Assembly (NCBI RefSeq): GCF_040546815.1
Contig: NZ_JBEPOO010000001.1
Coordinates: 3,906,001 to 3,970,000, forward strand
Length of the DNA: 64,000 nt
Direction of reading: 5' to 3'
Origin: Devosia sp. 2618
GTDB taxonomy: Bacteria; Pseudomonadota; Alphaproteobacteria; Rhizobiales; Devosiaceae
This document shows, one piece after another, positions 43,301 to 51,209 of the stretch. Below the pieces are notes generated by a model. That model saw nothing but the letters and a program-made list of their open reading frames with translations, did not search any database and had not been told where the DNA came from. Every line of letters begins with the position of its first letter. Position 1 is the first letter of the stretch. A program made the translations under genes and the position numbers.

Positions 43301-43577
43301 CGGAATTGGCAAGCTTGTCGGCGATACGCTGCTCAATACCGGCACCTATGTCTCCCAGAACCACAGCAAGCTGGTGCCCGGCTTCATGTATGCCATCCCC
43401 ATCCTGCCGATCCGTCGTCTCGATGGCTCCTATTATGAGAACCACGTCATCGAGCCCGATATTGCTGTGCCGTTCGATCCCAACAATGTGGGCATCAACA
43501 CCGATCCGCAGCTCGAAGCGGCCGTTGCGGCGCTGATGGCCGAGATCGGCCCCGACAGCGATTGCCGTCTGCCTTAG
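40308..43577 (+). CDS. Tricorn-like S41 peptidase
   Basis: 1089 residues, exported: hydrophobic signal segment (about 3-21) ending at TLAQ. The first 600 residues are WD40/TolB-type beta-propeller blades (WSPDSERLAF, SFTPDGKSILY, FSPDGSTLVYAG, FSPDGKLLAFISD). A helical C1-like part is followed by a PDZ domain (about 795-870; GLGVGAGDIITSINGVPV) and an S41 catalytic core (IDIRSNGGGNL, VVVDSFSYSDAAIFPQAY, with the serine in SYSD). Resembles archaeal tricorn protease, degrading peptides, here probably periplasmic. GGGGG precedes the ATG at 40308. A bidirectional terminator follows. Confidence 0.9.
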   Translation: MVMRRTAISVMALLVAMVPTLAQEATGALSMGEQPRWIRYPAIAPDGETLSFTHRGQVFLVDAEGGLAIPLTAKGSYSYGAVWSPDSERLAFASDVGGNDDIYISDFSGTLQRFSWSSAREVPTSFTPDGKSILYTSLGLGDAERSVQGALSLKPQLYAANTESGRETLVLPNSAVDARWNGAQDKLVYVYDPSLDPGERQHRVAANARQIWIYNNMSGNHERAFAVDGVDRINPIWNQDGTRLYYLSEASGWLNAWQLDLASGTEKQLTFFEGTPVRDLSVADDGTIAFAYDGRIYVKGEADEAPRAIEILTLDQSASIDANVLANAATEFVTSPDGDRMALVASSDVFLLDRAGNYRQITATPGQERNVAFSPDGSTLVYAGQRGHEWGIYAVDLQIATSDDPLAIRYDEVPLYVPEEGNAFQPQFSPDGKLLAFISDRREVKVLDLASGAVTALFGETDYNSSYGDGDLWFAWSPTSQDILVQWRFIGGLDTAKVAVVPADGSAPPKMISQGVTNFSRGVWSLDGTQVIGLTDLFGLRSAQLHGFTEDLYRLYLSETARQDFLSISEGNFPLSDSENEDASYEPLRYAIDTQRAARLGERLTGDGASFVFYAPLADYANMLLVSAPDDDTLNIEVLNLRSGARTLLQTVEAPGYEAMSFVSAFNQLDIKLSNAVLSVPIFDPDGLSTSPARIFTTVNPDRRRAAAFEQAWADLKYRYYQRELEGRDWEAIGAKYRSYLGSIATSRELSELVAAMFGELSASHLFTQFSGSEGSRLGFGTENDTLGVYLDYGYEGPGRLIADVLPGGPLDRSGLGVGAGDIITSINGVPVPEAGGLERLLDINLGKRALIGVVTQGQDEERFIYVTPIDYYDQLKLAKERLLDARAQLVDRVSNSCVAYQHVAAMDNSSYLKVLGQLTSSRDLAKATVIDIRSNGGGNLTRELMTMLSGKSYAQVGRNGDPVLTEPSNRWLWPSAVVVDSFSYSDAAIFPQAYQDAGIGKLVGDTLLNTGTYVSQNHSKLVPGFMYAIPILPIRRLDGSYYENHVIEPDIAVPFDPNNVGINTDPQLEAAVAALMAEIGPDSDCRLP

Positions 43578-43608
43578 GGCAGCCGGACACATTGCAGCAG
43601 ACAAAAAG

Positions 43609-43631
43609 AAAGGCGCCCGATGGGCGCCTTT
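43609..43631. terminator. Bidirectional terminator
   Basis: AAAGGCGCCC, GAT, GGGCGCCTTT between the convergent tricorn and glutamate dehydrogenase genes; the A/T ends give a short T-run in either direction. Confidence 0.8.
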
Positions 43632-43661
43632 CGCATTTCAGCAGCTTGTGCCGGAAAGATC

Positions 43662-44927
43662 TTAGCCGACGAAGTAAGGCTGGGTGCCGTGGGCTTCGAT
43701 GGCGGTCGACAGGCGACCAAGCGCGTGGATATAGGCCGCCGAACGGACCGAAACCTTGCGCTCCTGGGCGATGTCCCAGACGGCGCGGCCTTCGCGTTCC
43801 ATCATCTTCTTGAGGCGGGCATGGATCTCTTCGAGGTCCCAGTAAAAGCCCTGACGGTTCTGTACCCATTCGAAGTAGGACACGGTCACGCCACCGGCAT
43901 TGGCCAGAATGTCTGGCAGAACGACGACGCCCTTTTCATTGAGGATCTTGTCGGCTTCGGCGGTGATCGGGCCGTTGGCCAGCTCGACGACAACCTTGGC
44001 TTTGATCGAGGCGGCGTTCTTGACGGTGATCATTTCCTCGAGCGCAGCTGGAACCAGCACGTCCGCTTCGACACCGATCAGATCATCTGCAGGAATGACC
44101 GTAGCGCCCAGTTCGGCGGCCAGATCGGCCACGCGCTTGCCGGCATTCTTGCCAGCGATCAGCGCAGTCACATCAAGACCGTCGGCCTTGTAGATGGCGC
44201 CGGCGGAGTCCGACACGGCGACGACAGTGTTGCCATCGGCCGCAGCCAGCTGGGCAAAATACTGACCGGCATTGCCAAAGCCCTGGATCGCAACAGTGCG
44301 CGAACCCGACAGGCCCAGCTCGGCAGCCAGATGCTGGACGAGATAGAAGCCACCGCGTGCGGTTGCGTCATTGCGGCCCAGCGAACCACCCAGGGCGATT
44401 GGCTTGCCGGTGATGACAGCCGGGGTCACCGAACCGGTGATCTGGTTATACTCATCGGCCATCCAGCCCATGATCATGGCATTGGTATAGACATCTGGCG
44501 CCGGAATATCGCGATCTGGGCCGACGGTGCGGGCGAAAGCCTGCATGTAGGCGCGCGACAGGCGCTCGAGTTCGGACTTGGAGAGCTTGCGCGGATCAAC
44601 GCGCACGGCACCCTTGCCGCCGCCATAGGGCAGGTTCATCACGGCGCATTTGAAGGTCATCCAGAACGCCAGCGTCTCGACTTCCTCGATTGTTGAATCG
44701 GGGTGGAAACGGATGCCGCCCTTGGTGGGGCCGCGGGTGTCGTCATAGCGGCAGCGCCAGGCCAGGAACGACTTGCGCGAGCCATCGTCCATACGGATCA
44801 GCAGGCTCGTTTTGGTGGTCTCTCGAGGGTATTTGAGTTTTTCGATGACATCCTGATCGATCTGGAGATGGCTGGCTGCCTCCTCGAGACGAATGAGTGC
44901 ACGGTCGAGTAGGTTGTCGTCGGACAT
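43662..44927 (-). CDS. Glu/Leu/Phe/Val dehydrogenase
   Basis: 421 residues, hexameric amino-acid dehydrogenase of the GDH type. GGIRFHPDSTIEEVETLAFWM, the catalytic lysine in LPYGGGKGAV, PAPDVYTNAMIMGWM, and the Rossmann motif VAIQGFGNAGQYFA are clear. Probably glutamate dehydrogenase, interconverting glutamate and 2-oxoglutarate, but leucine-type activity cannot be excluded. ATG 44927 follows GAGGG. A GGTCA-N7-TGACC dyad about 75 bases upstream may be its operator. Confidence 0.95.
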   Translation of the reverse strand: MSDDNLLDRALIRLEEAASHLQIDQDVIEKLKYPRETTKTSLLIRMDDGSRKSFLAWRCRYDDTRGPTKGGIRFHPDSTIEEVETLAFWMTFKCAVMNLPYGGGKGAVRVDPRKLSKSELERLSRAYMQAFARTVGPDRDIPAPDVYTNAMIMGWMADEYNQITGSVTPAVITGKPIALGGSLGRNDATARGGFYLVQHLAAELGLSGSRTVAIQGFGNAGQYFAQLAAADGNTVVAVSDSAGAIYKADGLDVTALIAGKNAGKRVADLAAELGATVIPADDLIGVEADVLVPAALEEMITVKNAASIKAKVVVELANGPITAEADKILNEKGVVVLPDILANAGGVTVSYFEWVQNRQGFYWDLEEIHARLKKMMEREGRAVWDIAQERKVSVRSAAYIHALGRLSTAIEAHGTQPYFVG

Positions 44928-45001
44928 GGTTACCCTCATGAACAGAAATTGTGCAAAGCGCAAAAATATGCGGCAGATGATCTCGCACGATGTTTGGCTT
45001 A

Positions 45002-45018
45002 GGTCAATAAGGCTGACC
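45002..45018. promoter_or_regulatory. Dyad in the dehydrogenase-Rnk divergent gap
   Basis: GGTCA (45002-45006), seven bases, TGACC (45014-45018), extendable to TTAGGTCA and TGACCAAA with one mismatch. On the minus strand the left half forms a TTGACC that could be the -35 element of the dehydrogenase promoter, so a bound regulator would block it. The regulator is unknown. Confidence 0.4.
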
Positions 45019-45113
45019 AAAATTGCGCGTTTTGCGACCATGGGGCCTATTGACGGTGCAGTTTGGCCGTCGCAAAGATCAGATCAGCCTTAAAGCTGCG
45101 GAACTTGCCCCAA

Positions 45114-45497
45114 GTGTTTCCCACACAGCCTCTGCCCGACATTCTGGTCAATTCAGACGACTATAATCGCGTCATGCTGCTCGCCGAGCGCGTCAGCGTG
45201 ACCATGCCTTATGTATCGGCCTATCTTGAGCGCGAATTGGGGCGGGCTGAAGTCTGTCAGCCGTGGGACCCGGCGGGCGTTTCGATGGGCCATCGCGTCA
45301 TGTTCCGGCTCGATGACGAGCCACTGACCCGCATCGGGCGGCTGATCTATCCGCATCGTGATATCGGCGAGCGCGGTGGTGTGCCCATTCTGGGGCCGGT
45401 CGGTGCGGCGCTGATCGGCATGCACCGCAATGCCACGATCGAATGGCTCGACAAGGGCCGCTCGCGCACCGTGACCGTGCTCGACTACGGCTGGTAA
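45114..45497 (+). CDS. Rnk-like GreA/GreB C-terminal domain protein
   Basis: About 127 residues related to E. coli Rnk, a regulator of nucleoside diphosphate kinase, and to the FKBP-like C-terminal domain of GreA: DILVNSDDYNRVMLL at the start, GHRVMFRLDDEP, RLIYPHRD and VPILGPVGAALIGM in order. It probably binds RNA polymerase. No ATG is available; GTG 45114 is chosen because the alignment to Rnk begins there, with TTG 45105 or 45063 as alternatives. Confidence 0.8.
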   Translation: MFPTQPLPDILVNSDDYNRVMLLAERVSVTMPYVSAYLERELGRAEVCQPWDPAGVSMGHRVMFRLDDEPLTRIGRLIYPHRDIGERGGVPILGPVGAALIGMHRNATIEWLDKGRSRTVTVLDYGW

Positions 45498-45501
45498 GGC
45501 C

Positions 45502-46140
45502 TCAGACGAAGCCGTTGCCGTTATAGACCACCCAGAGATAGAGCGTGGCGGTCAGCGCATGGGCGATGCCGAGGTAAAAGACCGACCGCGTGCGCCAGGC
45601 AATGGCGCTCCACAATAGTCCTAACAGGCCCGCACCCGCGACCAGTGCCATCCAGCCCCCGGGCAGGGTGATGCCAAGGCTCATCCCCAGCGGCACATAG
45701 GATGCGGTGAACAACAGCCAGCCCAGCCAGAATCCGAGGCGGGGCCGGTTGTCAAACACCGTCAAAAACCCGCCGCGCCAGGCGGCTTCGAGCAAGGGCG
45801 CGTGGATCACGGCGGTGGCCGCGGCCAACAGGGCGCCGTTTGAGGTCAGCATCACCGTATGCGGGGCAAACACCACGAAGCCGGTCACGGCAACCTGAAC
45901 CAGCAACAGTCCGGGCACCCACCAGTCGCGCCAGGCGAGGCGCTCGGAAAACAGCCGCCCGTCATGGCGTTTCCAGACGTGAAAGGCGATGACCGGCAGG
46001 CAGAAACTGATCCAGTACAGCGCCAAGGACGCAAAAAAGCCGAGCCGGCTGAGGCTTTGGGTCAGGGCCGGCACGGCAAAATACAGGGCCGTAATCGCCG
46101 CGATGGCGTGAACGACGAGGGCGATTTGGGGCCGGCTCAT
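45502..46140 (-). CDS. CPBP-like membrane protein, degenerate
   Basis: 212 residues with about seven hydrophobic helices. The segment HAPLLEAAWRGGFLTVF resembles the first CPBP/CAAX-protease motif EExxxRG, but the first glutamate is leucine; a histidine occurs late (GIAHALTATLYLW), as in the third motif, without the asparagine. It may be a non-proteolytic relative. The function is unknown. It converges on the Rnk-like gene. Confidence 0.6.
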   Translation of the reverse strand: MSRPQIALVVHAIAAITALYFAVPALTQSLSRLGFFASLALYWISFCLPVIAFHVWKRHDGRLFSERLAWRDWWVPGLLLVQVAVTGFVVFAPHTVMLTSNGALLAAATAVIHAPLLEAAWRGGFLTVFDNRPRLGFWLGWLLFTASYVPLGMSLGITLPGGWMALVAGAGLLGLLWSAIAWRTRSVFYLGIAHALTATLYLWVVYNGNGFV

Positions 46141-46214
46141 GGCGGGTCTCTAAAGTTCAGGCGCGGTGAGCCGGCATTGTTCAGAAGTCAGGCCGATCGG
46201 CAATGCCGATCTGG

Positions 46215-46520
46215 TCAGGAGACGCGATGTTCGTCGCGGCGTTCGACAAATTCGAAATCGTCGGCGGCAGTGCTGATCTGAAGGGCCAGCTTCTGGCGGT
46301 CGAGTTCGGCGAGCCATGCGGTCCAGGAGACCGGGCTCATGCCGTCGTCCAGGCTGGTCTTGCTCACGGTGTCGTGGTCGTGGCGCTTGAAGCTCAATTT
46401 AAGCTGGGCACGCTCTTCGCCGAAGCGATTGCGGACACGGGCGATGGCTGGAATGCCATTTCTGTCGGTCACCCAATTCTGGATGTCACGGTGTCGGGTA
46501 AGCATATGCGTTTGAGTCAT
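46215..46520 (-). CDS. Hypothetical protein, 101 residues
   Basis: Soluble, charged protein starting MTQTHMLTRHRDIQNWV with WVTDRNGIPAIARVRNRFGE and SWTAWLAELDRQKLALQIS further on. It resembles a small family of hypothetical proteins with a conserved HRDIQNWV-like start, but I cannot name it. Upstream of it on the same strand lie the ClpP-like and membrane genes. Confidence 0.65.
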   Translation of the reverse strand: MTQTHMLTRHRDIQNWVTDRNGIPAIARVRNRFGEERAQLKLSFKRHDHDTVSKTSLDDGMSPVSWTAWLAELDRQKLALQISTAADDFEFVERRDEHRVS

Positions 46521-46592
46521 GGTGGCCTCCCATTAAGTTGTTCTTAACAAAGTCAAACGGGCCCGATCCTCCTCGGGTTCCGCTTGTAGCCC

Positions 46593-47411
46593 TCAATCTT
46601 GCGTGAGTTCGGTGACCAGCCTGAGTTCGGTCATTTCCTCCGGGGTAAAGTAATAGAGCTGGTTCGGCGGGGTTTGCAGCGCATGCAGCCAGATCGCCGG
46701 ATCGACGCCGGTCTTGGTGAAATGACTGATGATCGTTGCGGTGGTCGATTGCGCGTCGCTCATGGCGGTGCCCGCGACGCGCAGCGCGTTTTGCGGATCT
46801 CCGGTCAGCGCTGCCGCATAGATTTGGTGCACCCCGATGGCCGCGCGCGGGCTGGCAATTCGGTCGATGCCGGAGCCGAAAATGATGGGGCAGGATGAGG
46901 CACAAAGGGAACCGGCAGCGACCTTGGTGGCAAGGCCCTTTTCATGGATCAGACTGCCGATGGCGAGCGCATCCATAACCGATCCTCCGGGCGAATCGAG
47001 AACCACAGTCTTAACGTATTCGCCGCGCGCGGCAATCTCGCTCGCAAAACGTTCCGCCGAGCCGATGTCAATCGAGCCGGTCAGGTGCAGTTCGCCGCCG
47101 GTGCCGAGCCCGATTTCGAGCGGTTGTTCCAGAAGGTCGGGGCTCGTGGTAACATCAGGCCGCGCGCCATCGCCGGGGCCAGCGGGGTCAAATGGCGGCA
47201 GGATAGGTTGGCCGGGCGTCAGCAGCGCCGCGCCTTCATTGGCTGTCATTTCGCGGAAGTCGACAAAGAGCACCGCGGCCGTGCCGATCAGCAGGGCAAA
47301 GAACGCCACCCGCAGGATGGAGCCATCCTCGATGGCAGCCATGCGCTCGATCAGCCCGCGATAGAACGGGCCGTCAACAGTGCGCGCCCGCTCGTTGGCC
47401 TCTGTCTTCAT
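46593..47411 (-). CDS. ClpP/SppA-fold membrane-anchored protein (COG3904-like)
   Basis: 272 residues: a cytoplasmic start, one membrane helix (about 33-49) and a ClpP-like periplasmic domain. VVLDSPGGSVMDALAIGSLI and AAGSLCASSCPIIFGSGIDR match the oxyanion loop and nucleophile serine of ClpP/SppA, with H194 of GVHQIYAAAL as the expected histidine partner. The substrate is unknown. The start overlaps the stop of the upstream membrane gene as ATGA, implying that the two products work together. Confidence 0.85.
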   Translation of the reverse strand: MKTEANERARTVDGPFYRGLIERMAAIEDGSILRVAFFALLIGTAAVLFVDFREMTANEGAALLTPGQPILPPFDPAGPGDGARPDVTTSPDLLEQPLEIGLGTGGELHLTGSIDIGSAERFASEIAARGEYVKTVVLDSPGGSVMDALAIGSLIHEKGLATKVAAGSLCASSCPIIFGSGIDRIASPRAAIGVHQIYAAALTGDPQNALRVAGTAMSDAQSTTATIISHFTKTGVDPAIWLHALQTPPNQLYYFTPEEMTELRLVTELTQD

Positions 47412-48772
47412 GCCGGGCGCGGATTTTCGGTGCGCTTGCGCTGCGCCGCGTCGATCGGCGTCACGGTGCCATCATCGGTTTGCACCGGCATGATTTCGGC
47501 CACGGCAGGCGTGTCGATGGGTTCGGGTTCAACCGGTTGGGCAATGGGCACCGGTCTGGGCTTGCCGGTCGAGACATCAATGCCGGCCGCTTCCATCTGG
47601 CGGAATAATGCCAGCGCCCGCAGCATTTCGGCGGCGGTGATGTTTTCGGCTTCCTCCAGCGATTCCGAGTCCGCGCGCATCGCGTCGTTGACGATCATCA
47701 GCACCAGAACGAGCACCACGGGCAGCAGGTCGATGGAGATGGCGCCGGCCCAGCTGGGGATGAAGTCCTGCCAATAGCGAATGACCGCTTCGGCGCTCGA
47801 CAGCGGCACGTAGCGGCGCTGCTCGACCGATGGAGTGGCCAGGATTTCGTCGGCGGCAGCACTGAGCGCAGCCGATTGCGCGGCGACCGAAGCGCGCACG
47901 GTTTCCATCACCTGATCCTGCCGATTGGCGAGATCGGCGCTCTGCCCATTGGCAACCGGGGCGATAAAACCGGCACTGAGATCAGCCGAAGCGCGTTTGA
48001 CCGAGGCGGCAACGTCGGTCTGCTGCAGGGCGGAAATGACGGCGGACAGCTGGACCGCTTCAGTCTGGAAACTATCGGCGCGCGGTGCGACCGAGCCGGG
48101 CGTCGAGACCAGTTCGCGCATGGTGGCGAGGCGCGCCGAGCCCTGTTCGAACAGCAGCGCCACCTCGTCGCGCGAGCCGGTAATGGTGGAGGCCAGCTGG
48201 TTCATCTGCGTGCCCATCTGGGTCAGCAGCTGCACCACGCTGCCCGAACCGGTCGTGCCGGTCAGGGCGCCGGATTCGCGCTCATCGGCGGCAAGACCCG
48301 AAAAGCGTTCGGCCGCGCGCTGCACGTCGGGCAGCAGGCTCTGGCTGGCCAGCGCATTGGCATGGGCGCGGTCGAGGTCTTCGGCATAGCCCTGCAGCGT
48401 CACGGCCATATGCTGTTCGGTGGCGGCGGACCCGGCCAAAGCGGCCGCATTGAGCCAACTCGACATGGCAATGATCATGGCGCAGCCGATGGCCATGGTG
48501 ACGAATAGCCCGACACGCTGCACGCCCGAGGTCACGAGCGGCACGAACCGCATCATGAAGCTCCAGAAGGCGTAGATCGCCACCGACACGGCCGCCGAAT
48601 AAATGATGGCGGCAAAGAACACGAAGGTCGCGCTGCCATCGAGCAGGCCGCGCACGCCCAGATAGGTATAAACGCCGGACGCCAGAGCCAGCACGGCCAA
48701 AGCAAAGCGGGACATCGTCTCAACGCTCTTGACGGTCTCGTTGAGGCGGTAGGCGTTCGGCTTGAGCTGCAT
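47408..48772 (-). CDS. Membrane protein with periplasmic helical domain, unknown
   Basis: 454 residues. Three hydrophobic helices in the first 115 residues, a long alanine-rich helical periplasmic stretch (about 120-335, coiled-coil-like), a further membrane helix near 345-362 (AISIDLLPVVLVLVLMIVND) and a cytoplasmic proline-rich tail. No family is recognised. It is coupled by ATGA to the ClpP-like gene, so it may be its scaffold or substrate presenter. Confidence 0.75.
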   Translation of the reverse strand: MQLKPNAYRLNETVKSVETMSRFALAVLALASGVYTYLGVRGLLDGSATFVFFAAIIYSAAVSVAIYAFWSFMMRFVPLVTSGVQRVGLFVTMAIGCAMIIAMSSWLNAAALAGSAATEQHMAVTLQGYAEDLDRAHANALASQSLLPDVQRAAERFSGLAADERESGALTGTTGSGSVVQLLTQMGTQMNQLASTITGSRDEVALLFEQGSARLATMRELVSTPGSVAPRADSFQTEAVQLSAVISALQQTDVAASVKRASADLSAGFIAPVANGQSADLANRQDQVMETVRASVAAQSAALSAAADEILATPSVEQRRYVPLSSAEAVIRYWQDFIPSWAGAISIDLLPVVLVLVLMIVNDAMRADSESLEEAENITAAEMLRALALFRQMEAAGIDVSTGKPRPVPIAQPVEPEPIDTPAVAEIMPVQTDDGTVTPIDAAQRKRTENPRPA

Positions 48773-48872
48773 GTGTGTGTCTGGCCCCGATGTTAACGGG
48801 AGATTAACACAGCGATGGCGGCGAGATGTGGGCGGATTTGGGCACGGTTAATAACGGTGGTGTGAGCAAAGA

Positions 48873-48990
48873 ATACCCCCTCCCAACCTCCCCCTGAAAA
48901 GGAGGAGGGACAGATCGGTTTTGGGGGGGTCTTTTCGGACTCACCAGACATATTACTCCCCCTATCAGGGGGAGGCCAGGTGGGGGTATC
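48873..48990. repeat. Palindromic repeat ATACCCCC...GGGGGTAT, full copy
   Basis: Ends ATACCCCC and GGGGGTAT, inner arms CCTCCCCCTGA and CCTATCAGGGGGAGG. Related to 52649-52765 and the half copy at 38810-38849. It lies between the membrane gene and deoD and stops just before deoD's end. Confidence 0.8.
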
Positions 48991-49000
48991 CCCTCAAAAA

Positions 49001-49711
49001 CTAAGCCTCGATCGCTACTTCCAACGCCACCGTCACCATTTCCTTGAGCGAGGTCTGGCGTTCGGTGGAGTCGATTTCTTCCTTGGTGATCAGGCAGTCG
49101 GTCATGGTGCAGATGGTCAGCGCCCTGACGCCAAAGCGGGCGGCCAAAGTGTAAAGCGCGGCGGCCTCCATTTCGACGCCGAGCACGCCGTGTTCGGGCA
49201 GCTTGTCGTAACCTGCCAGGCCATCGGCGTGGTAGAAAATGTCCGAGCTCAGCATATTGCCGGCGTGGAAGCGCATGCCCTTTTCCTCGGCCTTGGCGGC
49301 GGCGGCGCGCAGCAGGCCGAAATCGGCGACGGGCGCGAAATTGTAGGCGCCGAAGCGATCCTTGACGATGGCGCTGTCGGTGGAGGCAGCCTGCGCCAGC
49401 ACCAGATCGCGCACCTTGACCTTGGCATTGAGCCCGCCACAGGTGCCGACGCGGATCAGCGTCTTGAGGCCATAGACGTTGATCAGCTCATGCACATAGA
49501 TCGCCAGCGATGGCTGGCCCATGCCGGTGGCTTGCACCGAAACGCGCTTGCCCTTATAGGTGCCGGTATAACCAAGGCAATTGCGCACCGAATTGACCAG
49601 TTGAGCCTCGTCGAGGAAGGTCTCGGCAATCCATTTGGCACGCAGTGGATCGCCCGGCAGCAGCACGGCATCCGCATAGTCACCCGGCTTGGCGTGGTTA
49701 TGGGGTGTCAT
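49001..49711 (-). CDS. deoD: Purine-nucleoside phosphorylase, DeoD type
   Basis: 236 residues, hexameric type; cleaves purine nucleosides with phosphate. AVLLPGDPLRAKWIAETFL holds phosphate ligands, RVGTCGG, FHAGNMLSSDIFY, and the base-binding GVEMEAAALYTLA and CTMTDCLI are all present. Divergent from argC. Confidence 0.96.
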   Translation of the reverse strand: MTPHNHAKPGDYADAVLLPGDPLRAKWIAETFLDEAQLVNSVRNCLGYTGTYKGKRVSVQATGMGQPSLAIYVHELINVYGLKTLIRVGTCGGLNAKVKVRDLVLAQAASTDSAIVKDRFGAYNFAPVADFGLLRAAAAKAEEKGMRFHAGNMLSSDIFYHADGLAGYDKLPEHGVLGVEMEAAALYTLAARFGVRALTICTMTDCLITKEEIDSTERQTSLKEMVTVALEVAIEA

Positions 49712-49830
49712 GGTCGGTCTCCTCGATTTTTTGTCCGGTTGGTCAAAATACTGGCATTGCGCGCGGCCAACAGCAAGTGGCGCAAATCAGAGCTCTGTTT
49801 GCTGTAGCGGACAAGAAAATGCCCAGCGTC

Positions 49831-49859
49831 TTGACCTTGCCATGTGGTGGGTCCATTTA
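49831..49859 (+). promoter_or_regulatory. Possible argC promoter
   Basis: CTTGACC with TTGACC at 49831-49836 and CATTTA (49854-49859) 17 bases further. It would leave a leader of about 20 bases before argC. Confidence 0.35.
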
Positions 49860-49884
49860 CGCTGCCGATAATGGAGATTTGCCA

Positions 49885-50835
49885 ATGGCCGCCAAGATTT
49901 TCATCGACGGAGAAGCTGGAACCACGGGTCTGCAGATCCGCGAGCGCCTGGCCGGTCGGCGAGATCTCGAAGTGCTCTCGATTGCCGCTGACAAGCGCAA
50001 GGATCAGGACGAGCGCAAGCGCCTGCTGAACGCCGCCGATGTCGCGATCCTCTGCCTGCCCGACGATGCGGCCAAGGAAAGCGTGTCGCTGATCGACAAT
50101 GACACGACCCGCGTCATCGATGCCTCGACCGCCTATCGCGTCGATCCGAACTGGGCCTATGGCTTTGCCGAAATGGACAAGGGCCAGAGCGACAAGATCG
50201 CCAAGGCGCGCTTCGTTTCTAATCCGGGCTGCTATCCGCAGGGTCCGATCATCACCGTGCGCCCGCTGATCGATGCCGGCATTCTGCCTGCGTCCTTCCC
50301 GATCACGGTCAATGCCATTTCCGGCTATACCGGCGGCGGCAAATCGATGATTGGCGAATATGAAGCGGCCGGTGCCAGCGCCAGCAAGGTCATGCCTTAT
50401 GGTTTGACCTTCCAGCACAAGCACGTCGCCGAAATGGTGAAATACTCCACGCTCGACCACGCGCCGCTGTTTGTTCCTGCCGTGGGCGATTATGCGCAGG
50501 GCATGGTGACTTTCGTACCGTTGCAGCTGCATCAGCTCGACAAGGTGCCAACCGGCCGCGAGATCCACGCCGCGATTGCCGATCATCTGGCCGGGATCAA
50601 GGACAGTTTCGTGACGCTGGCGCCTTACGAAGAAATCGCCAAGACGCCCGAGCTCGATCCGCAGACCTACAACAACACCAACGCCATGAAGCTGCACGTG
50701 TTCGCCAATGACGCGCGCGCCCAGGTGCTGCTGGTTGCGGTCTACGACAATCTCGGCAAGGGCGCCTCGGGTGCTGCCGTGCAGAACCTGAACCTGATGC
50801 TGGGCGTCAGCGCCAAGGACAGCGTTGCGGCCTGA
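49885..50835 (+). CDS. argC: N-acetyl-gamma-glutamyl-phosphate reductase
   Basis: 316 residues of the short type 2 form, third step of arginine synthesis. IFIDGEAGTTGLQI binds NADP, C116 in NPGCYPQGP is the catalytic cysteine, and H in FQHKHVAEM is the second catalytic residue. GGAG at 49873-49876 supports the ATG at 49885; the longer in-frame extension upstream overlaps deoD and is unlikely. Confidence 0.95.
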   Translation: MAAKIFIDGEAGTTGLQIRERLAGRRDLEVLSIAADKRKDQDERKRLLNAADVAILCLPDDAAKESVSLIDNDTTRVIDASTAYRVDPNWAYGFAEMDKGQSDKIAKARFVSNPGCYPQGPIITVRPLIDAGILPASFPITVNAISGYTGGGKSMIGEYEAAGASASKVMPYGLTFQHKHVAEMVKYSTLDHAPLFVPAVGDYAQGMVTFVPLQLHQLDKVPTGREIHAAIADHLAGIKDSFVTLAPYEEIAKTPELDPQTYNNTNAMKLHVFANDARAQVLLVAVYDNLGKGASGAAVQNLNLMLGVSAKDSVAA

Positions 50836-50871
50836 GCGTCTCAAAACGTGATGCACTGAGCCTTCACTCGT

Positions 50872-51023
50872 CCACCCTCCCCCCTTGCGGGGAGGGAAGC
50901 GAGATAGGGGTTAGCTTGCTAACTCCGTGATCGAGCAGGGTGGGGGTATCTCTCCGAGAGTGCCGAGCTCGTTACTCACTCTCACCCTTGATCCCTCCCC
51001 GCAAGGGGGAGGGGGTCGACTGA
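50872..51023. repeat. Large palindromic repeat, copy B
   Basis: About 152 bases, close to the copy at 30244-30394: same ends, same GGGAGGGAAGCGAGATAGG and GTGATCGAGCAGGGTGGGGG blocks. The inner hairpin reads GTTAGC-TT-GCTAAC; where copy A has C-G at the outer pair, this has G-C, so pairing is preserved. Confidence 0.85.
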
Positions 51024-51030
51024 CAGAACC

Positions 51031-51122
51031 CGCACCTCACACGAGGGCTGTTCTTGGTGCGGCGTTGGAGTAGCCCTCATGGTGAGGTGGGAGCGTAGCG
51101 ACCCTCGAACCACGAGGGCGTG
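51031..51122. repeat. Palindromic repeat CTCGTGGTTCGAGG, partial copy
   Basis: The left arm is shortened (CGCACCTCAC, then ACGAGGGCTG) while the right arm, AGCCCTCATGGTGAGGTGGG and the CCCTCGAACCACGAGGGCG end, is complete and matches 32907-33032. Confidence 0.8.
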
Positions 51123-51152
51123 CCCAGCCGAACGCATTCTCCCAAACGCGAC

Positions 51153-51182
51153 TTGACCAAAAGCCCGGTTTTGCGCGATTAC
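51153..51182 (+). promoter_or_regulatory. Possible leuD promoter
   Basis: TTGACC (51153-51158, preceded by C) and GATTAC (51177-51182) with an 18-base spacer, about 28 bases before the leuD ATG. Confidence 0.4.
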
Positions 51183-51209
51183 CCTTGGCCAAAGCGAGGT
51201 TTTCGAGCC

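Noticed and set aside
30244..51023. CRISPR array or insertion sequence
   Set aside because: The repeats are isolated, 20 kb apart, contain no spacers, no transposase frame and no target-site duplication that I can see.
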